Below are positions 26,667 through 37,263 of a DNA stretch of 64,000 bases, one piece after another (the first letter of the stretch is position 1; each line of letters begins with the position of its first letter). A model generated the notes under the pieces. It was not told where the DNA came from, searched no databases, and saw nothing but the letters and a program-made list of their open reading frames with translations. The stretch lies in NCBI GenBank assembly GCA_016720925.1, contig JADKJR010000005.1, forward strand, positions 1 through 64,000, in the 5' to 3' direction. A program made the translations under genes and the position numbers. Origin of the DNA: Betaproteobacteria bacterium (GTDB taxonomy: Bacteria > Pseudomonadota > Gammaproteobacteria > Burkholderiales > Usitatibacteraceae).

Positions 26667-29498
26667 ATGGACCAAAAAGTTGACTACAAAAGCACGCTGA
26701 ATCTTCCCGATACGCCGTTTCCCATGCGCGGCGATCTCGCACGGCGCGAACCGAACTGGGTCGCCGAATGGCAGCAGCGGAAGCTCTACGAAAGAATTCG
26801 CGAATCCTCAAAAGGCAAACCCAAGTTCGTCCTGCACGATGGCCCGCCCTATGCGAACGCGGCTATTCATATTGGGCATGCGGTCAACAAGATCCTGAAA
26901 GACGTCGTCGTCAAGTCGAAACAGCTTGCCGGCTTCGATGCGGTCTACATTCCCGGCTGGGATTGTCACGGCATGCCCATCGAGATATTTGTCGAAAAAC
27001 AGCATGGCAAGAACCTTCCGCCGGAAAAACTGATGTCGCTTGCGCGCGCGCACGCCGAATCGCAGGTCGAATTGCAAAAGGCCGATTTCATGCGCCTCGG
27101 CGTGCTGGGCGATTGGGATCATCCGTACAAAACGATGGACTTCGCCACGGAAGCGGCGGAGATTCGCACGCTCGGCAAACTGTTCGAGCGCGGCTATGTG
27201 TATCGCGGTCTGAAGCCGGTGAACTGGTGTTTCGACTGCCAGTCGGCGCTGGCGGAAGCGGAAGTGGAGTACGAGGACAAGACGTCGATCACAATCGATG
27301 TGGGCTTTCCGATCGTTGATTCTGAACGCGAGAAACTGGCAAGGGCGTTTGGTCTCGCAAAATTGCCGGACGGCGCGGTGTACGCGGTGATCTGGACGAC
27401 GACGCCGTGGACGATTCCGGCCAATCAGGCGTTAAACGCGCACCCGGAATTTGAGTACGCGCTTGTCGAAACGTCACGGGGAATTCTGCTGTTGGCCACC
27501 GAGCGTGTTAGCGACTGTCTCAAAGCCTATGCGCTCGACGGAAAGATCATTGCGTCCGCGAAGGGGCAATCGCTTGAGCGGATCGAGTTCAAACACCCCT
27601 TCTACGATCGCGTCTCGCCGATCTTCCTCGGGGACTATGTCACCCTCGACACCGGCACCGGCATCGTCCATTCATCCCCCGCTTACGGTGTGGACGACTT
27701 CAATTCATGCAAACGCTACGGCATGACGAACGACGACATCCTGAATCCGGTCATGGGCGACGGACGATACGTGGCCAGTTTGCCGATCTTTGGCGGCCTG
27801 AACATCTGGAAAGCACAGCCGGAAATCGTCAAGGCGATCGAAGCAGCGGGCGCGCTGTTCCAGACGTCGAACATCAAACATTCCTATCCACATTGCTGGC
27901 GCCATAAAACGCCGACCGTGTTTCGTGCGACCGCACAATGGTTCATTGGCATGGATCTGAAAGCGCCGGGAGATGACCAGACGTTGCGCGAGATGGCGCT
28001 GGCAGCCATCGACGCCACGCATTTCTATCCCGCATGGGGCCAGGCGCGCCTCTACGGCATGATCGCCAACCGGCCCGATTGGTGCATTTCGCGGCAACGA
28101 AAATGGGGAACGCCGATTCCATTCTTCCTGCATAAAGAAACCCAGCAGCCACATCCGCGCACCCTCGAATTTCTTGAGGCCGTCGCACAGCGCGTCGAAA
28201 AAGAAGGTATTGAAGCCTGGCAGCACATCACGGCCGAAGAACTCTTGGGCAATGATGCAGCCGATTACCACAAGATCAATGACACGCTCGACGTGTGGCT
28301 GGATTCGGGTGCCACTTTCAACACGGTGATGGCACTGACCCCAGCACTGGTGAAGCCGTCGACCGACGGCAAACCCGGGCAGGCGGATCTGTATCTGGAA
28401 GGCTCCGACCAGCACCGCGGCTGGTTTCATTCATCGCTGCTGGTGTCGTGCGCGATTAATGGCCGCGCGCCGTACGAAAATCTCCTTACGCACGGCTTCA
28501 CGGTGGATGGACAAGGCAAGAAGATGTCCAAGTCCATGGGCAACGCGGTCGCGCCGCAAAAGATATCGGATACGTTGGGCGCCGAAATTTTGCGTCTTTG
28601 GGCCGGGCTCACGGACTATTCGGGAGAACTTTCGATTTCGGATGAAATTCTCAAACGTGTGGTGGAGAGTTATCGACGTATCCGCAATACGCTGCGCTTT
28701 CTGCTGGCCAACACGGCAGACTTCGATCTCTCCAAAGATGCATTGCCGGTGGAAGAATGGCTGGAGATCGATCGATACGTTCTCGTGTTGACAGATGAGT
28801 TGCAGAAGAAAGTGCTGGCGCATTTCGAGAAGTTTGAATTCCAGCCGGCCATGCAGGCGATCCAGAATTTCTGTTCCGAAGACCTGGGCGGCTTCTACCT
28901 CGACATTCTCAAGGATCGGCTGTACACGGCGGGGGCGAAGTCACAACCGCGACGCGCGGCTCAGACTGCGCTGCATCACATTTTGCAAACGCTGACGCGT
29001 TTGATCGCGCCGGTATTGTCGTTCACGGCCGAGGAAATCTGGAGCACCTTGAACGCGGGTGCCGATGAAAGTGTGTTTTTGCACGGCTACTACGCGCTTC
29101 CTGGCGTGGGAGACGCAGCAGAACTTCAAGCGCGCTGGGCCAGATTGCGTGAAATTCGCGCGATGGCGTTAAAGGGTATCGAAGATCAACGCACCGCAGG
29201 CACCATCGGCTCGTCGCTTCAGGGCGAACTGGAATTCTCTGCCCCGGGTGGCGACTACGACTTGCTCGCAAAACTCGAAAACGATTTGCGATTCGTGATG
29301 ATCACTTCTACCGCATCCGTACAAAAGTCCACTGCGACGGAATCGGTTTCCGTCATCGTTAAACCGAGCACGCAACAGAAATGCGAACGCTGCTGGCACT
29401 ATCGTTCAGACGTGGGGTCGAATACGGACCATCCCACCATCTGCGGGCGCTGCGTGAGCAATCTGTTTGGTGAAGGCGAGAAGCGATTCTATGCATAG
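26667..29498 (+). CDS. ileS: Isoleucyl-tRNA synthetase
   Basis: A 943-residue class I synthetase. HIGH is at residues 68-71 (PPYANAAIHIGHAVNK), KMSKS at about 617-621 (GQGKKMSKSMGNAVAP), the editing domain lies between (IWTTTPWTIPANQALN), and a C-terminal zinc site is formed by CERCWHYR and CGRCVSNLFG. Charges tRNA-Ile and proofreads valine. The start at 26667 is two codons inside a GTG start at 26661 and lies 2 bp after ribF. The lspA start overlaps its last codons. Confidence 0.97.
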   Translation: MDQKVDYKSTLNLPDTPFPMRGDLARREPNWVAEWQQRKLYERIRESSKGKPKFVLHDGPPYANAAIHIGHAVNKILKDVVVKSKQLAGFDAVYIPGWDCHGMPIEIFVEKQHGKNLPPEKLMSLARAHAESQVELQKADFMRLGVLGDWDHPYKTMDFATEAAEIRTLGKLFERGYVYRGLKPVNWCFDCQSALAEAEVEYEDKTSITIDVGFPIVDSEREKLARAFGLAKLPDGAVYAVIWTTTPWTIPANQALNAHPEFEYALVETSRGILLLATERVSDCLKAYALDGKIIASAKGQSLERIEFKHPFYDRVSPIFLGDYVTLDTGTGIVHSSPAYGVDDFNSCKRYGMTNDDILNPVMGDGRYVASLPIFGGLNIWKAQPEIVKAIEAAGALFQTSNIKHSYPHCWRHKTPTVFRATAQWFIGMDLKAPGDDQTLREMALAAIDATHFYPAWGQARLYGMIANRPDWCISRQRKWGTPIPFFLHKETQQPHPRTLEFLEAVAQRVEKEGIEAWQHITAEELLGNDAADYHKINDTLDVWLDSGATFNTVMALTPALVKPSTDGKPGQADLYLEGSDQHRGWFHSSLLVSCAINGRAPYENLLTHGFTVDGQGKKMSKSMGNAVAPQKISDTLGAEILRLWAGLTDYSGELSISDEILKRVVESYRRIRNTLRFLLANTADFDLSKDALPVEEWLEIDRYVLVLTDELQKKVLAHFEKFEFQPAMQAIQNFCSEDLGGFYLDILKDRLYTAGAKSQPRRAAQTALHHILQTLTRLIAPVLSFTAEEIWSTLNAGADESVFLHGYYALPGVGDAAELQARWARLREIRAMALKGIEDQRTAGTIGSSLQGELEFSAPGGDYDLLAKLENDLRFVMITSTASVQKSTATESVSVIVKPSTQQKCERCWHYRSDVGSNTDHPTICGRCVSNLFGEGEKRFYA

Positions 29499-30018
29499 CG
29501 AAAATTCAAAATTTGCCTGGCTCCACTGGCTGTGGCTCAGCTTTGTCGTGGTTGTGCTCGACCAAATCACCAAGTACGCCGTGACGGCCAACTTCCAGTA
29601 CGGCGAATCGAAGGTCATCTTTTCCTGGTTCAACCTGGTACTCGCGCATAACACCGGTGCCGCGTTCAGTTTTCTGGCCAACGCATCCGGCTGGCAGCGC
29701 GAGTTTTTCATCGTGCTGACGTCAGTCATCACTGCGGTGTTGCTGTGGATGCTACGGAGCAATGCCGGCAATCGCGTTCTGTCGACCGCGTTGGCACTGG
29801 TCGTCGGCGGCGCGCTCGGCAATTTGTATGACCGCGTCCTGCACGGCTACGTTGTCGACTTCGTGCAATGGCATGCGGCGGGCTATTTCTGGCCCGCGTT
29901 TAACATCGCCGATTCGGCCATTTGTGTCGGTGCAACCTTGCTTATCCTCGACTCGTTGCGCAAACCGCCGGCAGCCACGCCGACGCATCCCGCCTCCAAG
30001 CAGGAAGGTTCGGCGTGA
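29491..30018 (+). CDS. lspA: Lipoprotein signal peptidase
   Basis: A 175-residue, four-helix inner-membrane aspartic protease that cleaves the signal peptide of lipidated prolipoproteins. The catalytic aspartates are in GGALGNLYDRVLHGYVVDF and FNIADSAICVGA, and LVLAHNTGAAFSFLA is the conserved Asn-Thr-Gly-Ala-Ala-Phe block. A Pro/Thr-rich tail follows. The start at 29491 (MHSENSK) overlaps the ileS stop by 8 bp, implying coupled translation. Confidence 0.96.
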   Translation: MHSENSKFAWLHWLWLSFVVVVLDQITKYAVTANFQYGESKVIFSWFNLVLAHNTGAAFSFLANASGWQREFFIVLTSVITAVLLWMLRSNAGNRVLSTALALVVGGALGNLYDRVLHGYVVDFVQWHAAGYFWPAFNIADSAICVGATLLILDSLRKPPAATPTHPASKQEGSA

Positions 30019-30072
30019 CCGACAGGAGACGTGCGACGCTATCCATGACGAGGTGCCGCCTTCAATCGAGAT

Positions 30073-30138
30073 AAACTCCAGTACTGGCGCGGTATTCAGG
30101 CCATTATCGGCCCGTAAGCCGCACCAGTGCTTGAGTTT
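30073..30138 (+). repeat. Dispersed palindromic repeat, copy 4
   Basis: Complete copy between lspA and ispH: left arm AAACTCCAGTACTGGCGCGG, middle TTCAGGCC...GGCCCG, right arm GCACCAGTGCTTGAGTTTCG. It interrupts a gene string that is often continuous in relatives. Confidence 0.75.
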
Positions 30139-30176
30139 CGTAAAACCATCTGTAACTGTGACGAAGAGAACCCCGC

Positions 30177-31124
30177 ATGATTGAACCAGACGTACTCCTC
30201 GCCAACCCCCGGGGCTTTTGTGCCGGCGTCGATCGTGCCATCGAGATCGTGGAACGCGCGCTGACGCTGCATGGCGCCCCCATTTACGTGCGGCACGAGA
30301 TCGTGCACAACAAGTTCGTGGTCGATGACTTGCGGAGCAAGGGCGCGGTATTCATCGAGGATCTTGCTGATGTGCCGGTAGGTGCCACGCTTGTGTTCAG
30401 CGCGCACGGCGTCTCCAAAGCGGTCCGCATCGAAGCCGCCCAGCGTGGCTTTCATGTGTTCGATGCGACCTGCCCGCTGGTGAAAAAGGTTCACGTCGAG
30501 GTGATGAAGCGGCGCCAGGATGGCTTTGAGGTGGTGATGATTGGCCACGAAGGACATCCTGAGGTCGAAGGCACGATGGGTCAATCAGAAGCAGGAATGT
30601 ATCTCGTGGAAACCGCGGACGATGTCGCGAAATTGAACATCCCGGCAGGCACACCATTGACCTACGTCTCGCAAACCACGCTGTCCGTGGATGACTGTCA
30701 GATTGTGATCGATGCACTGAAACAAAAGTTTCCGCAAATCGTCGGCCCAAAGCACGACGACATCTGCTACGCCACCCAAAACCGTCAGGACGCCGTCAAA
30801 TTCATGGCGCCGCAGGTGGAGGTAGTGCTGGTGGTCGGTTCACGAACCAGTTCGAACACCAATCGCCTGCGCGAATTGGCTGACACGCTGGGATGCACCA
30901 CATACCAGGTGGATAGCGCGGAGGAAGTGCAACCCGAGTGGATCGCCGGCAAGCGAAGAATTGGTGTGACCTCGGGCGCGTCGGCACCGGAAGTGCTGGT
31001 ACGCGACGTGGTCGCCAAATTGAAATCGATGGGCGCGTCAAGCGTGCGTGAGCTTGACGGAATTACCGAGAATATTACCTTCCCTCTGCCGAAGGGGCTG
31101 TCCCGCGATGGGACGGCTGATTAA
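30177..31124 (+). CDS. ispH: 4-hydroxy-3-methylbut-2-enyl diphosphate reductase
   Basis: The 315-residue [4Fe-4S] enzyme of the last MEP-pathway step, giving IPP and DMAPP. The three cluster cysteines are visible: NPRGFCAGVDRAIE (Cys15), FDATCPLVKKVH, and DICYATQNRQ. HEGHPEVEGTMGQ and SRTSSNTNRLRELA are further conserved blocks. It is separated from lspA by 158 bp that include a palindromic repeat, and the fkpB gene often found between them is absent. It converges with the pilus operon. Confidence 0.97.
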   Translation: MIEPDVLLANPRGFCAGVDRAIEIVERALTLHGAPIYVRHEIVHNKFVVDDLRSKGAVFIEDLADVPVGATLVFSAHGVSKAVRIEAAQRGFHVFDATCPLVKKVHVEVMKRRQDGFEVVMIGHEGHPEVEGTMGQSEAGMYLVETADDVAKLNIPAGTPLTYVSQTTLSVDDCQIVIDALKQKFPQIVGPKHDDICYATQNRQDAVKFMAPQVEVVLVVGSRTSSNTNRLRELADTLGCTTYQVDSAEEVQPEWIAGKRRIGVTSGASAPEVLVRDVVAKLKSMGASSVRELDGITENITFPLPKGLSRDGTAD

Positions 31125-31163
31125 GCCAGTCCCGCTCGCGAATCCAGCACGCCTGCGAAAACG

Positions 31164-31523
31164 CTAGTACCCGGACTTCGCCGGCGTCTCGTTCGTTGCA
31201 GGCTGCGGCGTCTGGTATTCCGTGCGAATCGCCTTGCGCGTCGCGCCTGATTTAATGGCACGGCACGTCGCCTTCTTGCCATTCATTTCCAGCTTGAAAT
31301 CTTCGTCGCAGCGCTTGATGCAAAAGCCGCTCTGGTCGACTTCGTCCTTCATGCACGCTTCTGATCGGAGACGCTGGCGCGACGATGGTTCATACGAAGT
31401 TGAGTACCCGGAGGTCTGGGCAAAAGCAATTGGGGTAACCGTCACCAACAACACGACGGCTCCGAATAGGGCGCGTCCAACACGCGCCCCCGAGAAAAAT
31501 CCGCGCCTAGACAAACTGATCAT
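31164..31523 (-). CDS. Small exported Cys-containing protein at the end of the pilus operon
   Basis: About 119 residues: a signal peptide with a long n-region (ISLSRRGFFSGARVGRALFG) and hydrophobic core (AVVLLVTVTPIAFA), then a short mature domain with four cysteines (SEACMKDEVDQSGFCIKRCDEDF... KATCRA) and a Pro/Thr-rich tail. No family is recognised. It starts 2 bp after the pilY1 stop (ATG 31523; a TTG at 31532 with GGAGGGAG upstream would overlap pilY1), so it is almost surely co-transcribed. Position suggests a pilus accessory role comparable to the small genes that follow pilY1 elsewhere; that is inference. Confidence 0.65.
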   Translation of the reverse strand: MISLSRRGFFSGARVGRALFGAVVLLVTVTPIAFAQTSGYSTSYEPSSRQRLRSEACMKDEVDQSGFCIKRCDEDFKLEMNGKKATCRAIKSGATRKAIRTEYQTPQPATNETPAKSGY

Positions 31524-31525
31524 CT

Positions 31526-34500
31526 TTACCAATTGAAAATCTCCCTCCAGGAAATACGTCTTGCACCCTCGCCGCCACTATTGCGCGGCACAGGGAAGCT
31601 CGTCTTGTCTCCGGTCGCACCCGTTACAATGGTCTTGATGCTCTTGTCCGGAAGTTGAATGACAATGTTACCGACCGCCACCTGTCCGGTGATTTTCTGC
31701 CCCGCATAAGGAGCGGTATCGATTTTTCCCCCGGTCTTGAAGTCAAAGGAATACAGGAAACTGTCACCACCAACTGTGCACGGCGTGTTGTTCGGTACGT
31801 TGGTCACCACGACGATCGTGCCACTGGCAATCTGGATATCGAGATTCGCGCGTTCGCCGGGAGATGCACCGCCCGGGTTCAAATCGATAAACCAACCATC
31901 CTTGTTTCCATAGTCGACCGCGTTCGAACTCACTGTCCGCGTTGTTCCCAAGTCGGTCAGAGTCTGTTCCACCAATCGTCCAGATGTGCGGACATTCCCA
32001 TAATCGACGTCGGTGTCGCGAATCGCATAAATCGACTGCTGGTAGGCCCACGGCTGGGGAGGAACCAAGGTTGCCGGATCCGATAGATCATCGCCACCCA
32101 GATAACGTCCGGTTCCAATGTATATGATCGGCTTTCCGTTTATCTTTGTAATTTCAGGCTTGGCTGTGATCGATTGAGGCTTGCCACCAGAATCCTTCAG
32201 GTCGGCGATGTGTTTCACCGTAGGGGGATCAACCTGCAAGTCGAAGCGCCACAAGTTACCCAGCAGGTCACCACCGTAGACATACAATGACGTGTTGTCA
32301 GTAACTGGATTGTTTGAATAACCCGACAGTTTTGCCAAACCACTGGGCTGGGTTGTGGTGCCCACATTGGTCGTGACTTTCTTCAGTACCACTCCAGTGA
32401 GAGCGTCGAGCATGTACAAATAGCCCTTGCCGGTGCCGGGAAGCACATTGTTGTAGCCCGAGGTGACGAGCACCACCCACTTGCCATCAGTGGGCCGCTT
32501 GGTGATGACAGGCGTTCCAAAGGAGTAACCCATATCCGCGTCAACGTTGTTAGGGCTCGCGCAGAGCGTCGGATCCGAACAGGTCTCCCACATTCCCTTG
32601 GGATTGTCCGGGTCCGTTACATCAAGCGCATAGAAGCCGCGCCCGCCTTTGCCCAGTCCCGCAACGAGGATGGTCTTCCAGGCCCCTGTTGGGCTCGCGC
32701 CCGCATAAATACTCGCCGTTGTCGGCGAGCCATCCACGGAATAAACGTGACGCACGCCCCAATTGTCGGTTGCCAATTTGTGCAAATTCGGCATGACGAT
32801 CCTCGGCACATACGCCCACAATTCATTTCCATTCGCGCCGTCGATGGCGTGCAACATGCCGTCATTGGCGGCAATGTAAAGTACCCCTTTGCGCCCAGTG
32901 ATCGCTGAACTCGCTTTGAATGTGGCAAATGTCGGCACGACGGCATCGACGAATTCGCCTTCCGCGTCCTTCACATATTCAGGTGTGGCATTGACCGAAT
33001 CGCCCAACACGTGTTCCCGATTTCGAAACGCGTTACCCTCGAACTCCGATCTGCCACGCAGGTAGTTAACCAGATTCTGTCCGTCGTTGGCATCGCTTCG
33101 CTCGGCAACAGACAACAACGGACACTGCGACAAAGCGGTACATTTGTTCGCAAAGTACGGGCGCTCCGCGGCGATGCTCCCGGACGCGGAGGTGGAAAGA
33201 CTGGACCAGTCAAAGGTCTTGAGTTTGTTCCCCGACGACGAATCAGGCGCCCAGATGGTGCGGGTATCACCCGTGGCGCTCACTTTGGCATCGAGCAAAG
33301 CCTGGGCGGACCAGAGAATGGCAGGAATGACGTTACCGGTATTCGGGTCGATTTTCTGTGCAACGATTTCTCCATCCCATACCGTTGTCCGGAAAGTCGA
33401 GCTGAAGATTGCATTGTTGGTCGGCGTGATATTCGGGCTGGACGTTGCCGAGGCCGATGCGGCCGCTGTTTGCACCTTCAGCGCCGACAGCGCCCCAGAA
33501 ATACCATCCGCAAGCGAATTCGGGTCCGCGGCACTAAAGTAAATGCCCCGCCCGTTGACGGCGGCATGCCACAAATCATCAATCGCGGATGGTGAATTCT
33601 GCGCAGGCAATGGCCAGTTACATACACCGGAAGCCCAGGAACAGGTCGAAGCGCTTCCTTTGATCTTTGCAAAATCACTTGCCGCGTTGGTTTCGTAATC
33701 AGTTCTATAGTCCATCAAGCCCTGGATGCCGAGGCCGAGGGTGTAGGTAACCATGTGTTGATACGTTGCCTTGTCCTTGGCCGATTCATTCGTCGGCACG
33801 TTGTTGGCCGAGAGCGGGCCTGAGGTACGAAGATCCTGCTTGTAATAGTAAGCAGCCACGTCCGCCAGCGTATCGCTCGCACCAGACAGCGCTCCGTCAA
33901 ATGCACCATCCACTCGTTTGGTAAATCCGCTGTCCGCGTTATCCTGGTTTCCCACACCGGCACCAGTCAGGTTTTGCCCGGCGTTACTGTTCCAATAGCC
34001 ATCCGTTGTCAGCAACGTAAAATTCTGCTGGCAGGAATGCGTCATCGGATCATCGGACATGCCGGAGTTAATTCCGTTGGTCACATTTGCGTAGTAGCGA
34101 CCGGCCCGGGACAACGCTTCGCGTAGCGGCGTGGATCCGTTGGTGCTTTGCGCATAAAGTTTGGTATACCAGTTGCTGCGCTGCGTGGCGTCAAATTTCC
34201 CCACTTTCAAATACTTGCTTGCCGTGACGGGATTGTTCGGGTTGATGGTCATGAAGCCAACGCGATAACGATCGTCGATCGGCAAGAATGCGCGACCCGT
34301 TGCGGTCTTCATCATGGCAAGGCGGGTGCGATAGTAGCTAAACCAGTTGGCAAAGTTCTTCGCTTCCTCGGCATAGGTACACGACGCCGCGGCAGCGCAG
34401 TCCGTACGCGCGGACGTTAAGGGCTTGGGATAGCTTGGGGTCGCCGGCTCGATATCGACGCGGCTAAAGCGCCCATATCGGGGATAGAGATATTTGGACA

Positions 34501-35388
34501 CGTCGAATTTCTTGCGGCAACGCGGTGTCGCGGGCGCTCCGGAATTGCCGGTGATGGCGGTCGTTGCTTGCGCATCGGCGAGCGTTTTGCAGTAGCGGAT
34601 TGGCGCGGGGAGCGTGAAACCCGCCGGTGCAGCGCCAGCCGCCGTGGCAAGCGCGCAGGTCGTCAAGTTGTCGTCACTGCAATACTCGTTCGCATCGATG
34701 TTGAAGTAGTAAGGATTGGAAGCAAGCGTTTGCACTTTATTAAATGATGTCGCATTGGTGCCTGTCGCCACCGGATATGCCACGTTGGCGCCGCTCGCGC
34801 CCCAATAGCGAAAATAAGGAACCAATCCAGAGACGTTGTCCTTGCCGTTGCGTTTGCAAACGAGGGGATTGGTCAGGTCGGCGGCGGAAGGAGAACTTGT
34901 ATTGCAATACACGTATTCCTGATACGTATTCGTCAGATTTTTGGTCGTGGCGTTGAGATACGCATCCAGTTTGGCGCTGCCAATGGCCTGATCCCCAAGC
35001 TGGTGCCGGCGGAATCGATGCCCGCCGCATAGGTGATGTTGGGATTGTAATAAACCTGATTGAAGGCCGAGGCGTAATAGGGAGGTTCGCCATTGTTGCA
35101 CTGGATCCGGCTGAACGTCGATGAAGCCGATCCCGAATACGCTTTGCAGTTATTGATGTTCGTACCACTCGACAGGCTATAGATGTTATCGGGCATGTAG
35201 TCCCACGCCATACTCCCCGAATCGTCCAGGATGTACATGAGATTGGGCAACACGGTGGTCGATGGCGCGCTGGCGAGCGGGACGTCAGACAGATCAGCAA
35301 GCTGCGCGCTGGATTGGGTTGCAAACAGACAAGCCACCACCAATGCCGCCAAGGGCAGGAATTTGGGGGACGTCATGGCACTCGACAT
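31526..35388 (-). CDS. pilY1: Type IV pilus tip/assembly protein PilY1, with an apparent frameshift
   Basis: About 1,287 residues once repaired. Starts at 35388 (MSSAMTSPKF) behind AGGAGAATCACC with a signal peptide ending ATQSSAQ. The N-terminal half has a von Willebrand A-like MIDAS start (MYILDDSGSMAWDYMP); the C-terminal half is the PilY1 beta-propeller with YVYGGDLLGNLWRFDLQ and ends ARRISWREIFNW. The frame breaks at the C4 run 34993-34996: one more G on the coding strand joins GTSLG to DQAIGSAKLDAYL. PilY1 sits at the pilus tip, primes assembly with the minor pilins and affects adhesion and surface sensing. It is downstream of pilX in the same operon. Confidence 0.9.
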
Positions 35389-35422
35389 GGTGATTCTCCT
35401 AAATAAATCATTTGCGGCGGGA

Positions 35423-36046
35423 CTAGGCCCGTATTTCCACCGTGGTTTGAACAATGCTCACGGTGTTGCGCGGGCCTTCCACGCGACTGGTAATTCGGTA
35501 GTAGACATTCTTGGGTTTTGCAAAACCGGCGGAAGCGCCCGCACGAAACGAGTCACCTTCGGTCAGCGCGGCACCGCCAGCCAGATACTGAAGGGCTGAA
35601 CAACCCCCGACTTCATAGCTGCCCGCTAACTTGCACTGGCGGTGTATCACATAACTTGTCTTGTTGCCCGCGACATCGGCCGCACCACCATTTACTTTAG
35701 GGGCATCCGCCCATACGGTGGCGTCGAACCATGATGGGTCCGGCAGTGGCAGGGTTGCGAAGTAGCCCGCCGCCGAATCAGTCGCCTGCAAAGCAGCACC
35801 TTTGCTGTTCGCTTCAAGCCATTCGACTGCGGCCTGGGTTCCCCGATCTGCGCCCGAAATGGTTGCTTGTTTCAACGCAATATTTCCTGAAACCATAACT
35901 GTGGTATCAACAGAGCGGAGCAAGGCGATACCCGCCAGACTCATGGCGACCAGCACAATGAGTGATATAAATAAAACTACGCCACTTTGCGAATGCCGAG
36001 GTGTGCGGCGCGGTCGACGTGTCAGGATTGGGATATTGGTTGCCAT
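35423..36046 (-). CDS. pilX: Minor pilin assembly protein PilX
   Basis: A 207-residue PilX: the N-terminal membrane segment is SGVVLFISLIVLVAMSLAGI, which lacks the Glu5 of true pilins as PilX proteins do, followed by ALLRSVDTTVMVSGNIALKQ. The rest is the variable globular part. PilX takes part in the priming complex with PilV, PilW, FimT and PilY1. The start at 36046 (MATNIPILTRR) lies 29 bp after the pilW stop; earlier in-frame starts fall inside pilW. pilY1 begins 34 bp further on. Confidence 0.85.
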   Translation of the reverse strand: MATNIPILTRRPRRTPRHSQSGVVLFISLIVLVAMSLAGIALLRSVDTTVMVSGNIALKQATISGADRGTQAAVEWLEANSKGAALQATDSAAGYFATLPLPDPSWFDATVWADAPKVNGGAADVAGNKTSYVIHRQCKLAGSYEVGGCSALQYLAGGAALTEGDSFRAGASAGFAKPKNVYYRITSRVEGPRNTVSIVQTTVEIRA

Positions 36047-36075
36047 AGAGATGACCGGGTATCTTGAGTAGGTTA

Positions 36076-37251
36076 TTAACGGACCGGCTTCCAAGCCATA
36101 TTGCGTAACGGTACGATGGTTTGGAAAACTTTGTAGCGATAGCATTTCCAGTCGGGGTCGGCGCTCACATCAAGTGGAATGTCAACGCCCGCAGTGCCTG
36201 CGCCATACCACTGCGGTGCTGCCTCGGTCACCGTGCACAGCCCGGTGACGGGATCTGCTTTTTCTCTCAATGCGCTACGCGCCACAAGTGCCAGCTTGAC
36301 CGCCAGTAGCCGCTGCCATCCGGCAGGCGTCGCCGGAGAAATTTTGGTCCACTCACTTGCAGAGATCTGACTGTCGAAAGGAGGAGTATCAATGCCATAC
36401 AAGACCTTCATCTGCACAATACCGTCCGCGATCGGAGCCGGGTTCGTAGCGCTCGCGCTGGTCATGTCATCGTTTCGCATCAATTGATTGTTGACAATGG
36501 AATACGTGGCCGAACTGAGCGCATTGCCCATGTTATATACATAGCCCCCGGCCTCTGATCCCGTCACGCCTTTTGCAAAGGTCAAGCCAGCAGGCGTCCA
36601 GCCATTGTCAATGCCCGCAGGGTGATTGAAACGTATTGGCCGCGAGCTGCCGGTGGGATCGATGTAGTTGCCAGGTGCCGGAGCATGGGCAAGCTCCTTT
36701 GTCAGCGCCGGAAGAGCGGTCACGCGAAACATGGCGCAGTGGTGCGGAACTCCCGCGACTGTCGCATTATTTCCGGTGTCGTCCAATTGTGAAAGCACCA
36801 GAACATCTCCGGGCTGGTAAAAGCCGCGGTCATCGACGGAAATTGTCCCATTTCCGCTAACGTCAGCAGAAATCTGGGATGGTGGATTCACGATGTCACT
36901 GGAAACAAAGGAAATGCTCAACTGGTCGGGCAAATTTCCCGCCCCTGCCGTGATTACCGCCGGCACCAACCCCTGCAACCTGCTCTTTGGCGGTGGAGAA
37001 TCATCGTCGTAGACGCGAATCGAGCAACCGAGCAATCCGTTGTTGTTGAAACCTTGTCCGGCAACGCGTAGCTCGCGCTCGAGACTAAAAAGGGCAAATG
37101 CCGCACTCTGCGAGGCATCGCCGCCGGATGTCGTCGTGCGCTTCTGGCCTTCGGAAATAGCGAACACCTGGAAAATGACCATCGTGCCGATCAAGCCGAC
37201 CAGCATGCCGACCATCAGTTCGACCAGCGAAAAACCACTAGTTTTATTCAT
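36076..37251 (-). CDS. pilW: Minor pilin PilW
   Basis: A 391-residue PilW with a prepilin leader cleaved in SG-FSLVELMVGMLVGLIG (Glu5 present) and the long globular domain usual for this family, including SLERELRVAGQGFNNNG and a C-terminal block DPDWKCYRYKVFQTIVPLRN. The start at 37251 is preferred to 37260 because TTTAGGA sits about 10 nt before it. It is 12 bp after the pilV stop and belongs to the seven-gene pilus operon. Confidence 0.9.
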   Translation of the reverse strand: MNKTSGFSLVELMVGMLVGLIGTMVIFQVFAISEGQKRTTTSGGDASQSAAFALFSLERELRVAGQGFNNNGLLGCSIRVYDDDSPPPKSRLQGLVPAVITAGAGNLPDQLSISFVSSDIVNPPSQISADVSGNGTISVDDRGFYQPGDVLVLSQLDDTGNNATVAGVPHHCAMFRVTALPALTKELAHAPAPGNYIDPTGSSRPIRFNHPAGIDNGWTPAGLTFAKGVTGSEAGGYVYNMGNALSSATYSIVNNQLMRNDDMTSASATNPAPIADGIVQMKVLYGIDTPPFDSQISASEWTKISPATPAGWQRLLAVKLALVARSALREKADPVTGLCTVTEAAPQWYGAGTAGVDIPLDVSADPDWKCYRYKVFQTIVPLRNMAWKPVR

Positions 37252-37263
37252 CGCTTGCATATC

